Shown here piece after piece: positions 11,070 through 22,969 of a stretch of 64,000 nt of DNA. The stretch is from assembly GCA_016081115.2 (NCBI GenBank), contig CM071936.1:76981262-77045261 (forward strand), read 5' to 3'. The notes beneath the pieces are model-generated. The model was not told where the DNA came from and searched no databases. It was given only the letters and a program-made list of their open reading frames with translations. The first letter of the stretch is position 1, and each line of letters opens with the position of its first letter. A program made the translations under genes and the position numbers. This stretch comes from Rehmannia glutinosa (taxonomy: Eukaryota; Streptophyta; Magnoliopsida; Lamiales; Orobanchaceae).

Positions 11070-12195
11070 AGGTGAATCAGTCCAGCTATACGACACTAAA
11101 GAAGCGCTACCGGGAGGCAACCCGATGATTTTGTGTCAATTTGTTTCAATTTGTACTTAGGATTCATTTTTTTACTCGGGATGATATTTATTTATATAAA
11201 AAAAAAAAAATTTACAGCCCGGAACACGGCCTGGCCATGTCTTCCGACATGGCCGTGTCAAAATTCCCCCAATTTTCCTTTTAAATTTAAAAAAAAAAAT
11301 TGAAAATTGGCCCAACACTCTGGCCGTGTGTCACACGCCGTGTTCGGGCCCAAAAAAATATATGTCGCAAACAGCCCGGAACACGGCCTGGCCGTGTCCG
11401 GCCGTTAAAAACAGTCGGGTCGAATTGGGTTATTTTTTCCGATTTTTTCATTCCAAAACCCTAAAACCCCTCTTCTTCACCAAATTTTCCCCCAAATTCA
11501 CCTCACTCTTCCATCTAAACTCAAAATTCTTCCATAAAACACCATCTTCCTCCATTGCCAACACTTCTACCGATTGATTGTTGAGAATTTTGTGGGCTTT
11601 TGGGAGATTTCTCTTGTGGGTTTTTATTTCAAGGTATGATTTTCTATGTTATTTTTTGTGTTTAATTTCATCATTTTTGTTTTTATGCTTTCAATTTGTT
11701 CATAAATGTTTGAAATTTCTATCATTTAGGGCTTTTTGATTTAACTTAAATTTTTGGAATTTTTTATGCCTAATTATTTGTGTTGAAGATGAGGGTATTT
11801 TTGGATTTTTATGGTGATAATGTTGGCCCCATGTGCTATTGAAATTTGTATGGGTAAAATCATGTGAAGTCAATTGTTGGAATTATCTTGCTTAATTTCA
11901 CCAACAAAATTGGTCCTAAACGAATGAAAGGGTTTATTGTTGCCTAAATATAACGATATGAGCGTTTGTTGATTGATTGATTGTTAGAATCATATGATTG
12001 ATCATGAGTGGAAACCGTGCTTTGTTGTAACTTACTTGCTATTTTGATGAGAACTTGAAGGTGATGGGATGATGTTGTTGTTGGGAATTTAATTGAGGCA
12101 TGGTTTTTATAGGATAGTTGGTTTACAAAGAAATATTAATAGTAACTGTCCTTGTATTGCATGTTGCTATCAAAAATTCCTTTTTCAGGACTACC
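11070..12195 (+). other. Post-integrase non-coding region of the gypsy element
   Basis: AT-rich with a GC cluster at 11215-11410 carrying repeated ACACGGCC / GGCCGTGT words, including CACGGCCTGGCCGTGT, a near-perfect palindrome. No coding sequence is seen. A long leader ahead of a second gene is usual in Athila elements. Confidence 0.5.
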
Positions 12196-13515
12196 ATGTC
12201 AAAACGAAGTCGATTCTATCGCTCCTTAGAGTGCAGGGGACCTCGGCTTTCGCCGCCCCTCCCGGGCTAATCCACCAAGTAATCGTCACGGCATTCTATT
12301 AGGGATGACGAGCAAGCAACCCGATATCAACAATTGTTGAGTAAACCATTGCACAACACCAGGTATCCGGACGCCATGACATTAGAGACCCTTGGGCTAC
12401 AAGAAGATATTGATTGGATGTTTGAACAAGTTGGGTGGGGACAATTCATGGGTGCGAAAGCACCAACTTATGAGCGTCCACACCGAATTCCTTAGCTCAT
12501 TTAACGCCGAAATCCTCGGGAACTCATACTAGTGGGCCTCATCTCTTTTCGCTTGTTCAATCAAGAGTATACATTGACTCTTGCCGACTTCAATCAAATA
12601 TATGGTCTTCCAATTGATGGTAACAGACGCTTTCCTAGCGACTTTAATACAGCGGTTTTGGAATGAAATAGCTCCTTCATATGACTATGTTGCTTCTCGT
12701 GCTAAAGTATCACACGTAATAAATCCTTGTTTTCGTTATATGCATCGTGTGATGGCTAGCACACTTTTCGGTAGGGGGAAAGTGACGGGAATTTGAGGAA
12801 GGACGAGCTATTGTTTTTATGGGCTATGGTCTATGGCAAACACCTTGACAAGGGTCTCACTTAGCACGCCATTTTCGAGAAAGTCGGGCGGGCGAATGTA
12901 GTAAAATTCTTGTTGGAGGCCTAATTACTCCAATTGCTCTTCACTTGAGCATGACTTAACGGATTTACAACAAGCGCGAGGAAGCAATCGTATTGATCTC
13001 GAGGTATGTACCGCTATAAAATTACTTGAAAGAATCAATGATCAATTTTGCTTGCTTTTTCGACATACATCCCAACGACTATTACTTCCCGACCCGGCAC
13101 GAACTACACCGTAATCGTGACAATTGGTTGATGGGTATGCGACACAATCCGGAGGATGACAGATTCACCTCGAACTACCTCCCATAGAGGATGATGCTCC
13201 CGAATCCCCATCTCCTCCAAGGGGTTCACCACCCCATACTCCTTCATCTCACCCACCACCACCACCGCCACCACATGAACAAGTCAATCTTCAAGCTATT
13301 CTACAGGAGCAACAACACCAAAGAGACATCTTTGTCATATCAACAAACGATGCTCGAACGCTGTGAGAATATGCTTGACCGCCAACAACAAATGATGGAG
13401 CAGCAATTTGGCATCATTAGGGATATTCGAGAGGACCAACAACAACAAAATGCCCTCTTCTCTCAACTCCATCAATGGCACCTCTCTCAAGGACACTTCC
13501 CACCACCGTCATAAG
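12196..13515 (+). pseudogene. ATHILA ORF1-like gene in the env position
   Basis: Broken reading frame, starting at an ATG after CAGGACTACC and reading MSKRSRFYRS. Recognisable words are RYPDAMTLETLGLQEDIDW, WGQFMGAKAPTYE and FRLFNQEYTLTLADFNQIYG, which follow the pattern of the plant ATHILA ORF1 / putative plant transposon protein family. The C-terminal part (13190-13500) is Pro/His-rich and then Gln-rich (QQQQ), probably coiled coil. At least four stops or shifts interrupt it (near 12265, 12495, 12670 and 13365). Its function in the family is unknown; the position after integrase is where some Athila elements carry an envelope-like gene, but I see no membrane segment. Confidence 0.55.
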
Positions 13516-14540
13516 GTCGTATTTGTCTTTGTCTTAGTTTTCGTTTCCTTTGCTCCATTTTGTATCCCATCTCCTCTTCACATTGGGGACAATGTGACCC
13601 TTGAAGTTGGGGGTGGCGAGATTTGTTAGAACGCTTGGATTTGAACTATTTTCTTTAGCTTTGCGTGTTTAGCTTTCTTTGTGGATATTTCGTTTTCTTT
13701 TTACGCACCTTATCAATACCTTGCAAACAAACATGAGGTAATTTTTTTTACAATTAGATAGGTTAGTTATGGATTGGTTATGACCATTTTTATCCCGAAA
13801 AAGTCATCTTTTGAAAACTCAAATTGCCAAAATGTTTTTAAACTGCGTGACTCTAGTAAAAGGATGAATTTGGCCAAAAGAGTTTAATGTCATGAAGTTA
13901 GCTTGGACTTTGCTTAAATCTAGATACTTTGTGTCATGATCACTAGAGAAACCATAACTCGGGTTTAAAAAAAAAAAAAAAAAAACGAAAAAAAAATGTG
14001 CTAATACTGTTATATAAAGGGACAAATCGAGGTTATATTTCTCTGTTTGTTGTTGCTTAGTAACTAGGAGCATTCATGAACCCCATGTTTGTCTCTTACG
14101 TAAAACGGCGACACAAATATGAATATGGGACACCACCCTAGGAGTTTTTGAAAAGACATTCAAAATTTAAACCTAGTGGAAGTTTGCCTCAAAAATGTCC
14201 TGATTTTATAATTATATTTGCAATATATAAAAAAAAAAATTGAAAAGACCCGAGTTTTGGACTTCTCCTTTTATCATTACATTTTTGTATTTGATCTAAG
14301 CATATGAACGACAAATTTTTCGTGATATGACAACTGTGATGTTTTGAACGATTCCAATTATTAAAGTCACTCTCTTTTTAACAAATTGGTTGATTTGAAA
14401 AACAGATGGATTGACTTAATTGGGAAGGAAAAGGTTAGCGATTCACTTCAATCATGTCGAAATTGTGAAAATAGATATCTCTTTTTGTTTTCAACCCATC
14501 TCTTTGTTTTAAAAATTGCTTGAGGACAAGCAAAATTTCC
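13516..14540 (+). other. Non-coding 3' region of the gypsy element
   Basis: AT-rich, no frame recognised, with long A runs near 13967-13997. It ends with TTGAGGACAAGCAAAATTTC just before the polypurine tract, wording that commonly precedes the tract in Athila-like elements. Confidence 0.45.
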
Positions 14541-14555
14541 AAGTTGGAGGCGGTT
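14541..14555 (+). other. Polypurine tract
   Basis: AAGTTGGAGGCGG lies two bases before the LTR start TGATAAGTG. It would prime plus-strand DNA synthesis. Purine content and position support it. Confidence 0.65.
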
Positions 14556-16251
14556 TGATAAGTGTCATTTTGTACATATTTTGTATTATTAATTCAATAG
14601 TTTTTGAATTGTTTTGTTAGAAAAATCATAGTTTCTCAAGTATTTCGTAGTATTTCATCGTGTGATGTGTTTAACATTATAGGTGGAGCAATTTGGAGCA
14701 ATGTGAAGCCAATATTACTTGAAAAAAAGGCAAGAAAATCACTCAACATGACTTGGGGTGTCAAGTAACATGGCCATGTTCAAAAAAAGGAAATAAATTG
14801 GATAAAAATTGGAAAAAGGGTCCAAACGGCCAAACCGTGTCACCGAACACGGCCATGTTGAAGGGGATCAAAAGAGGAGGAAAAATCGCACAAAAGCAGG
14901 CCCGAACACGGCTGGCGTGTCGTCGCATAACACGGCCTGGCGTGTTGTCCAACACGGCCGTGTCGGGCGTGTTTCCAGCAATTTTTGTTGCAAAGACGGC
15001 CTGGCCGTCTTTGCCCAACACTGGCGTGTCAGGGACCTCTTTTTGTAACTTTTCTTTGCGGAATTTGGGGAAAACTCACCAACCAGCCCATTTTGGCCAC
15101 TTTTGTACACTTTTAACACCATATTTTCTTTGAAACATGTCTCCATGTCCCCTCCTCATCACTTGAATACAAGAATTCACCAACCAACAAGGAAAATGGG
15201 GGTGATTGTTTAATAAAAGAGAGTACTATCAAAGTATTGGTTGCCTATAAAAGCCGAGGTTGAAATTGAGAGAGGCATTCATTAGATATTCAGGAAATAT
15301 TCATTGTATTCATTTCATTAAGTAGAATTGGGATCAAGGGGTCTTGAAGAAGAAAGCTTGGGGCAATATTGGAGAAGAAGGCTTGGAGCAACAACATCAA
15401 TCAAGGAAGAAGTCCATTGAGGTTTTGAGAAAGATAAGTACACCATGTCTACAATGCTTAAATCTTCTTGTGTAATTTACTCTTTTGTCAAAATCATGAG
15501 TAGCTAAAATCTTAGTGTTTGAGTGTAATGAACTCAAGAATGGATTTGTGATTAAGGTTTGTATGTTTTTAATAAAATTCTCATGTCTTGTGTGATTCAC
15601 TTATATCATGCTTATCTCATTCGAGTTAATATTTCCGGTATATTAATTTGATATCTTTTCTTCATCGGGTAATCGAAAGATTTATGGTGAAAAAGAAATT
15701 GTATAAGTGAAAAGAGTTGCATGCAATCCTAGATATATGACGACATAAATCTTCTGGATTAGGGTCAAACCTAATATGGGAATTCATAAATCGTTATAAT
15801 GCAATCTTGGGGTTTTAACTAGAAAGAGATTTGTTAATCAACTTGAGATTAGGAGTTTTTCGCCTTGAGAAAGGGATTAACTTAAATCGGGAATTTCTAC
15901 GGTCCACATAGCATGAGATTTTATTAAAAGAGGTTGGTTTTTACTTAAGGGCTTATGGTTGAATCTTTTAACTTGTCAAATCACAAAAACATTCTAGAGG
16001 GATTTACATTCAAACACACTTTTATCTCTTGATTTCTTATTCTACAAATTTTACTTCATTTTTACAATTTATAATTTGTTTTCCTTTTTCATCAAACAAA
16101 AACTCTGAAAATTGTTAGATTAAATAACAAAAAGACGGTAATTATTAGTACCTACAATCCTCGTGGGAATGACACTCGGTACTCAAAAATCTATACTATA
16201 AAACGATAGGTGCACTTGCCTACGGTTTTAAAGGTAGCTTTTGAGCCATCA
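14556..16251 (+). repeat. Athila-type 3' LTR
   Basis: About 1.7 kb from TGATAAGTGTC to GAGCCATCA, bounded on the left by the polypurine tract and on the right by the partial LTR of the next element. It carries a block at 14753-15020 with at least six ACACGGCC/GGCCGTGT/GGCGTGT words. The stretch near 15240-15310 (CTATAAAAGCCGAGG) is a likely TATA box. The partner 5' LTR is not in the window. Confidence 0.6.
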
Positions 16252-16463
16252 AGCATCGGAGGGGCCTCTTTAGGATAACCCTCAGGGCTCTATAACATTT
16301 GCGCGTGTGTGCAGGCAAGTTCCCAATCGAAAGAGTTAGCAGTTCAAGGAGCAGAAGGCAAGAAAACTACCATCTCGGGAAGGGCTCGAAGACTACCCTC
16401 TCGGGAAGAGGATTTTGGTGAACTTAGTTGACATTGATGATTTGCCTTAAAAAAATAGCATCA
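16252..16463 (+). repeat. Partial 5' LTR of the gag-only element
   Basis: Corresponds to the last 220 bp of the 3' LTR at about 21552-21772, sharing GCGCGTGTGTGCAGG, CAAGGAGCAGAAGGCAAG and the end TAGCATCA. Divergence, with several substitutions and indels, is visible by eye. Confidence 0.75.
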
Positions 16464-16481
16464 TTTTGGCGTCGTCTGTTG
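16464..16481 (+). other. Primer binding site of the gag-only element
   Basis: TTTTGGCGTCGTCTGTTG directly follows the LTR. It resembles the TTTGGCGCCGTCTGTGGG site found in many plant gypsy elements of the Tat type. Confidence 0.6.
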
Positions 16482-17539
16482 AAATATCAAAAGCACACGA
16501 AGATGCGAGACCGACCTCAAGCACATAGAGTCGGATTCCAAGTCGCAGCTGCCGGAGCCAAAGACCAGCAAGAGAAAGGCCATCAAGAAAGGGGAGGCTA
16601 GCTACCTCTCCACGGGAAGGGCGCCGCCTCCCCACTGAAGAAAGGGTGCCACCACCTCCATCTAAAGGAGCTCGCCCATTGAAGAAATTTATCGCCGTCG
16701 GAAGGATACCACATCCCCATGGGAAAGAAGGATGTTACCACATTGCTCAAAATAAGGGTTTCCCCTGTAGAAGTTCACCTAATCCGGGGAGCCTTCCAAG
16801 ATCCGTTGGACGACGGCCGCTGGAATACTTTGAAGAGTCAAGTTGTGGGGCCGGAGCCACGGGGAGAGTGCCGGGCTCCACCCGCCATTGAAGACTGAGG
16901 AAGAATAAAAGAATGACGCAACAAGAATCGTGAAAGCCGCCATTAGTGAAGAATCCCATGTTCTTGGTTGTAGTTCGGGGAATCGACAAGAAGAACTATC
17001 ACATTGAGGATGGGAGGCCAGCCCCCCTCCTCCGAGAGGGGCGCAGTCTCCGCTTAAAACCAAGAAAGGTGTTGCCTCCTTCTCCTGGGAGGGCTGCACC
17101 TATTTAAGAAGTTTGCTTAACGCGAAGAACCTTTGAAGACCTGCTAAAAAAAAGCTGACCGAGCTACTTCAAGGAATCATGTTATGGCGGAAGCTACGAG
17201 AAGTCCTTCTTCAAGTTCTCCAGATATTGAAGACCCCAAGCCTTGGGGAAGAAGATAAAAGAAATGAAGGACTTAGGAAAAGTCAAGGAGACCGGCATGC
17301 TCCCGCTAGAAGAGAAGCTGGAAATGAAGCCTAACACTCCCAAGTCCACATTCACGATGCTGCAGAAGAGTCGTAGGCGGTAAAGCATCAACTAAGCCAA
17401 CTCGTGGGCCATCGCTATAGGGAGGAAGTTCTCTGGCCCTTGCCATTCGGGCCAAGCCATTACCCTCAGGCGTTAAGATGTCCAGCCTCCCGGAGTATGA
17501 TAAAATTAGAGGTCCACCAAGAGAACTTAGACGGAGTCC

Positions 17540-19000
17540 ATGCAAAGGCGGATCTCTACACTAATATGGTTGATGAGCTCCCAGTTAGACCTTTCACTGG
17601 GAGGGATAAACTTGCTACTGCCTTTGCACGATGATTCCTTATTAGAAGGGAGTATTCAGAGACCATGGCTCATCTTTTTCAACCGGAAGGAGAGTTACTG
17701 CAAGATCTCATGAAGTGATTCGGGGAAGCCGCAGGCTCCAAAGACGGAAACATCGAGCAAGAAGGCAAATCGTTGAAGGGCTCCTTCTCGCATTTTCTCC
17801 TCGTGAAGGGCTCTGCTCACCAGATAAGTCCGTTGAACCCGGGAAGCTCTCCAAGCTCAATGGAACTACCCGGAAGACTCTAAGACATTAATGCTCCCGA
17901 GCCACACGAGGATATCCCAAGCTCTGCGAGCCGCATGAAGACCCTCTTAAGGGCACTTTATTGTGCAGCCGCAACAACAAACCGCATGAAGAATGACCCT
18001 CACTCGACTAGAACGGAAAGAGAAAAAATGAACGGAGAGCAACCAGACATCAAGAATTCATCATATTGATGGAGGACAAACAAAACTTGAAGTCCAGAAG
18101 GATAGGCACAAACTCTCCTCAAAGACTGGCGGGTTTGGGAGTCCAAGATCCATCCGACTAGTCAAGCTATTTTTGGGACAAACAATCCTTTACAAAAAGA
18201 CAAGACTCCCCTGCATAACTTTTTGTCGATGAACCATTATTAATTTGGAGGAAGATCTATAAAAACTCCATTCATTCGAGAGGTACACCCAGCACAAAAA
18301 GAGAGAGAAATGCTCAACTCTTTGGAGAGGACGAAGACTTCAAAGATGAAGAGAGCTGGACCATGAAAGAATAAACCCAAGAACATCTACCTTCGGGAAT
18401 CGAGACCATCACAAACCTACTCCGGCGTGAGATGGAAGTGCCGTTACACAATCTCATGGGACAACTCGTGGAGACTATAAATGAAGTAACCAACGTCCAA
18501 CAAAAGACTTTGACAAGGATGCGGCGATGTATCGCCCCCGAGAGCGTGCTCGGGGCATCTCAAAGGAAAGAACTTTCGCCACTCTAGGAAGAAACGCCCA
18601 CTTAGGAAGAGCACTGGCGAGGAGATGAAGTATTAAAGCCACCCCAGGAGGAACAAGCGAAAGGAAGAGAAAGATCTCCAAAGACAGGACTAGAAGCCAC
18701 AAGAAGAAATTGGGGCAGATAATAATTCCATTGAACGCACCGCTATTGGAAATACTAGCTACTTCTCGGAGACAGGAAATCATAGAACCTCCGCGGAAGA
18801 TGAGAGACATCTACGGGCGGCAGAAATCCAAGCATTTCTATTACTACCATCACGACAAAGGATACACCACCGAGGCTTGCATCCAGTTGAGAAGCTCTAT
18901 CAAAAAGTTAATTCAGAGAGGCCACCTGCAAGAATATGTGGATTACCCGGATCATCATCGGATTCAGGAGTACACTAATTGAGGACGCCATTCATCACAT
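17540..19000 (+). pseudogene. Ty3/gypsy gag relic
   Basis: Broken gag that would have built the virus-like particle. The first recognisable part (17548-17710) reads YTNMVDELPVRPFTG and RREYSETMAHLFQ, the retrotransposon gag core. The second (18700-18980) reads PLNAPLLEILATS, then YYYHHDKGYTTEACIQL and LIQRGHLQEYV, the C-terminal His/Cys region seen in Tat-type gag proteins (usual form C-x2-H-x3-GHxTExC), here with Tyr in place of the first Cys. Stops at 17632 and 17718 and multiple shifts between the parts show it is not translated as one protein. Confidence 0.65.
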
Positions 19001-19469
19001 GGAGAGGACACGATCCGACTCATCACTCAAAAATACTCTGCCTCCACGCACGAGCTCGAGGATGACATCTCCTGGATTGGCCGGATCACCTCACCAACAC
19101 TTCCCCTGTTTAACTCGTCAAGAAGGCCAAGATAGGCGACATTATTGGGGACATAGGGACTATCCGGAGACATTGACTGATGACACTGAAGGTGAAGTAA
19201 ATTCTCCTTAGTTTCTTCCTACACCAACTCTCATTTGCCTTCCGAAGGCCTTAGTATATTTTATTTTATTTTATCATTTTCAGTTTGTTTCCGCCCAAGA
19301 GGCGTTAAACATATATTTATATTTCAATCATGTTTTGCGTGGGGCGTAAAGATTTTTATTATAATGAATAAAAGTGCTTTCATGTTTTCTACTTTGATGT
19401 GATGAATGGAGTTAATAGCCACGCATGGCCAGGGCACAATTAATGGCCAATATGGCTAGGGTCAATGAC

Positions 19470-19860
19470 CAGTTAGACGCTCTCCTCAACAAACCCCATC
19501 TTTCTGGCTACGATCCTGGATGGGAGGGGCCTCCTCACGGGGGTCCTCATAAATAACCTCCTGCGGCTAAGATCCCGGAGAGGATGGCCTCACCCGACTA
19601 AGGCCCCAGGTGGGTGAACCCTTTCAACTAAGACCTCGGATGGGAGGGGCCTCCTCATAAGAAGTCCTAGTAATTTACCTCATCCGACTAACACCCCGGA
19701 GGAGATGGCCTCACCCGACTAAGACCCCGGGTGGGATGACCCCTTCCAGCTAAAATACCGGATAGGAAGGGCCTCCTCACAAGGAGGTCCTAGTAAAACT
19801 TATTTTCCCTCCGGCTAAGACCCCGGAGGAAGGGGCTTCCTCATAAAGGTCCCAGTGAAT
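19470..19860 (+). repeat. Minisatellite, CGGCTAAGACCCCGG units
   Basis: At least six imperfect units alternate CTAAGACCCCGG(A/G)GG with GGCCTCACC or GGGCCTCCTCA and GGTCCTAGT. Unit length is about 60-75 bp. There is no reading frame. It lies between gag and the second repeat block of the gag-only element. Confidence 0.7.
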
Positions 19861-19974
19861 TCTTCTCCACGATAAAAATGTGCAAGAAAAGGAAGGCGAA
19901 AAATTCTAACACATGTGGAAAAGAGATCAAAAGCCTAAAGCAGAAATTTGGTGGAAGCTCCAGAAAGGTCCCTC

Positions 19975-20850
19975 TTCCAAGCTTAGGAAAGGCGCTGCAT
20001 AACTCCTAGAAGGCGCCCACTCCGGGTTCTGGAAGGGCATCCCGCGAAATATTATTCTCTGGCGAAAAAAGAAGGAAAGACTCTAACCCCGGGGGAAGGC
20101 ATCAAAAGCGAAGCAAGAGAAGAGTTCCAAGAGGAAGCCCCTTCCGAGCCCTGGAAGGGCGCCCTCTCTGAGTTCCGAAAGGGGGCCATTGGGCTCCAGA
20201 AGGGTGCTCTCAAGGACTCATGGGATGGCATGCGTTAACCTTGAACACGAGTATTATCGGCTATTCCAAAAGAATCAAGACTTCCCTACGAAGGGAAGAT
20301 CCACTTCATCGTGGAAAGTAAACAAGTCTCCTATAGAAAGAAGTTATGTTAAATTATCATGTGGAGCAATGACTTGGGGAAAATCCAAAGTGGGCGCCCT
20401 CCTCCGAGTTCCAGAAGGGCACCACAGGAACCTCAAGGGGGCGCCGTCCTCCGAGCTCCTTAAGGACGTCGGGTGATGTTAAAATGTAATGTGAAGGCTA
20501 ATCTCCCACAAGAAGTCATATGCAGATATCACAAGTAAAACATGACAAGGGGGAGCTAATAGGCAAAAGGAGAAGCATATATACAACGTGAGTGCAACGG
20601 AATATCATCCGGCCTCATGGGGCGAACAAACGCCTCAAGAAGAAGAGAGAAATCAAGGAATATCGAAGTGCATGAAGCAATCCCTAAACATGTTGGCAGG
20701 AGTCAAGAGTCATCTGAACTGAAAAATAAGTATCACTGCTCTAGAAGGGTACTCCCTCCAAGCTCCAAAAGGGTGCTCCCTCCAAGCTCCAGAAGGATGA
20801 TCCATCCAAGCTTGAGAAGGGTGCTCCCTCCGAGCTCTGGAAGGAATGAA
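19975..20850 (+). repeat. Minisatellite, CCAGAAGGGTGCTCCCTCC units
   Basis: Two clusters (about 19975-20190 and 20395-20470, then 20735-20845) of units of the form TCCGAGCTCCAGAAGGGCGC. The cleanest run is at 20740-20845, where four or five units of about 24 bp follow each other. The run is open in several frames on both strands only because the unit length is a multiple of three. Confidence 0.7.
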
Positions 20851-21358
20851 GAAAAACACAAGTATATTCGTCAACTCCAGAAGAGTTGAATAAGGGTACA
20901 TTGCTATAAAGAGAACAAGTCCCCATGGAGAAGGAATCAAAAGCTAGATTAACGATCTTCTCATACTTGGGGAGGGCGCCAAAGGGGCGCCCTTGCCCAT
21001 TCTGGGGAGGTACCCTGGGCGCCCTTTACGGCCCACGATCTTCTCATCCATGTCTCCAGTCGGTGCACTCAAACTCTCCATGAAGTCTCATCTCAAGTCT
21101 CACCTCACCTCTCACTTGTTAAAAAATTTACTAAGTCTTCTACAAAGCAAAAAATTTCAAAGTTGAGATGTGGGGAAAGAAGATTTGCTTTTGGAAGACA
21201 TGGTCAAAGGCTCTCCTCTCAATCGTCCTCGTGCAAAAGCTGTCAAAGACCCTACTAAGGCGAGACAAGAGCCGCAAGCAAGCCAAGCCTGATATTTTCT
21301 ACACCAGATTAGCTCCCGCACTGCTTCATCCCTCTGCAGCACCGGAGCGGGGGCCTTA

Positions 21359-21772
21359 TGTTGGGGGCAAAAATGGAGTCCGGGTTTGGCCTAGGTGATC
21401 GTTTTCTACTACACGGCCCACGGGGCCCATATCCTATGTATAAAAATCCTCCTATTAACTGTAAGTAATTAACTCACAATTAATTATTCTCTTACGCATT
21501 CAGTATTCGTTTACTGTCTCAATTTCTCTCTCGTTCACCTTGCTGACTTGAGCGTCGGATGGGGCTGCCCTAGGACAACCGCCGAGACCTTCTAACGTTT
21601 GCGCGTGTGTGCAGGGAAGTTTCCAATCGAAGGAGTTAGTAGTTCAAGGAGCAGAAGGCAAGAAGGCTTTTCTCTCGAGAAGAGGACTAGCTCGAAGACT
21701 TCCCTCTCGGGAAGATGATTTTGGTCAACTTATAAATTGACTTGGGTGATCTGCCTTAAAAAAGTAGCATCA
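21359..21772 (+). repeat. 3' LTR of the gag-only element
   Basis: About 414 bp, from TGTTGGGGGCAAAAATGG to TAGCATCA. The purine-rich GGAGCGGGGGCC lies just before it. TATAAAAA at 21439-21446 is a good TATA box. The short length and start wording fit Tat-type gypsy elements. Confidence 0.7.
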
Positions 21773-22520
21773 ATTTGGAACACAATTTCGATTCCATTTA
21801 GCCACCCCTAACCTGATTACTCTATAAGTATTTTAATTATAAAGAAATGAATTATGTTGAACCCACACATTGTTTAATTACGTCTAACAACAAAAACAAA
21901 AAAAAAATGGAATAACGTGTTTATTGTATTGATTCTCTAAATAATGAAATAAAATAATTTCAAATAGACTTTAAGGTAGAACTTATATATTTTTAATATT
22001 AATAATATGAAATTAAATTAAAAAAAAATATATGGTTTGAAACAAAATCAAATGTCGCATTTGTTTTCGTTTTAGATGTCTTTACATTAAATTAAACAAT
22101 AAAGATAACGCCATGTCATCAATAGGACTCTCGGAATAAAAGTGTAGTTGGACCACAACACTCCCCGCCGTTCATTTTACTATATTTTATCCTCTTTGTC
22201 TGCTTGTAATCGATGTAATAGCCTAATAGGGTTACATACATTCATTCATTATTCTTTCCTTTGTCATTTTCCACCCTTTCCAACCGGCATTAAAGCACAG
22301 CTAGTTTGAGGGAGGCTGAATTTTCAACTTCCCCCTCCCCCAAGTTTTTTTTTTTTTTTTTTAAGTTAAAAAATAATAAATAAAATGTTGAATGAATTTG
22401 ATTTGATAAATGGCATTTTTTTTTACGTTTTTGATTTAAGGGGACAGGTGTGGTTAATATATTAAAATATATATTTATGTTTGTCTATATTCAAAAATTT
22501 TATTGGCGACAACTCATATT
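21773..22520. other. Unassigned flank between gypsy LTR and CACTA
   Basis: AT-rich, with a T run at 22343-22362. No protein, RNA or element end was recognised. It may be older host intergenic sequence. Confidence 0.4.
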
Positions 22521-22905
22521 CACTACAAGAAAATTGTAAAATAGTGACTACAATTAGCGACGGAAACCACCGTCGCTAGAATAAAAATAGATTTTTGACA
22601 GATTACCAACTAAAATAAAATTTTAAAATTACTATGAAATTAGCGACGAAATTGTGACTGATTACAAATGATTTCTTGCAAGGGAAAACATGTGGTCGCT
22701 AATCAATAGGGAATGTTGGCGCAAAATTTTAGTCCATACACTTGTGTTGGATTAGCAATTGTTTAAAGACGGATTTGTAAATAAAATTTAACTACGGAAT
22801 AATCCGTTCCTAACTAGAGACAGTATTTTATGTCCGTCACTAAATCTCAAGTTTAGAGACGAAAATTAATTTCCGTCACTTAATAGTGACGAGTTGATTT
22901 AAAAA
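22521..22905. repeat. Left TIR and subterminal repeats of the CACTA
   Basis: Terminal CACTACAAGAAAA is followed by repeated AGTGAC, TTAGCGACGAAA and GTCGCTA words, including the palindromic pair GCGACGG...CCGTCGC at 22557-22578. Such subterminal repeats bind the TnpA-type protein in En/Spm. Confidence 0.8.
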
Positions 22906-22969
22906 GTCATGTGGAGCACTACACTGAAACATAAGTTATTTCTTCATGCTTCCATTTTATCGTCAGTAA

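Larger units (their letters stand above)
9664..16251 (+). mobile_element. Athila-type Ty3/gypsy remnant (integrase to 3' LTR)
   Basis: The order is integrase, a long non-coding stretch, an ATHILA-ORF1-like pseudogene, a polypurine tract and a 3' LTR. The gag, protease, RT and 5' LTR are missing: the copy starts abruptly at the edge of the Sirevirus fragment, which probably inserted into its pol. The right end abuts sequence equivalent to an internal position of the gag-only element's LTR, so this element appears to have inserted into that LTR. The Athila assignment rests on the integrase wording, the extra gene after integrase and the TGATAAGTG LTR start. Confidence 0.65.
16252..21772 (+). 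mobile_element. Gag-only Ty3/gypsy element (non-autonomous)
   Basis: Bounded by a 5'-truncated LTR (16252-16463) and a 3' LTR (21359-21772) that align over GCGCGTGTGTGCAGG and TTCAAGGAGCAGAAGGCAAG. It has a primer site after the left LTR and a purine-rich GGAGCGGGGGCC before the right one. Inside there is only a broken gag and two minisatellite blocks; no protease, RT, RNase H or integrase words were found. This matches the layout of non-autonomous gag-bearing plant retrotransposons (TR-GAG type). The first part of the left LTR is missing because the Athila element sits there. Confidence 0.7.

Noticed and set aside
20617..20940. Open frames on both strands with repeated SSRRVLPPS or WREHPF text
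   Set aside because: They are produced by a 24-bp minisatellite whose unit is a multiple of three; no frame is favoured.
22300..22520. Continuation of the LINE fragment on the far side of the CACTA
   Set aside because: Minus-strand reading of this stretch gives no RT-like text, so the CACTA cannot be shown to have split a LINE.
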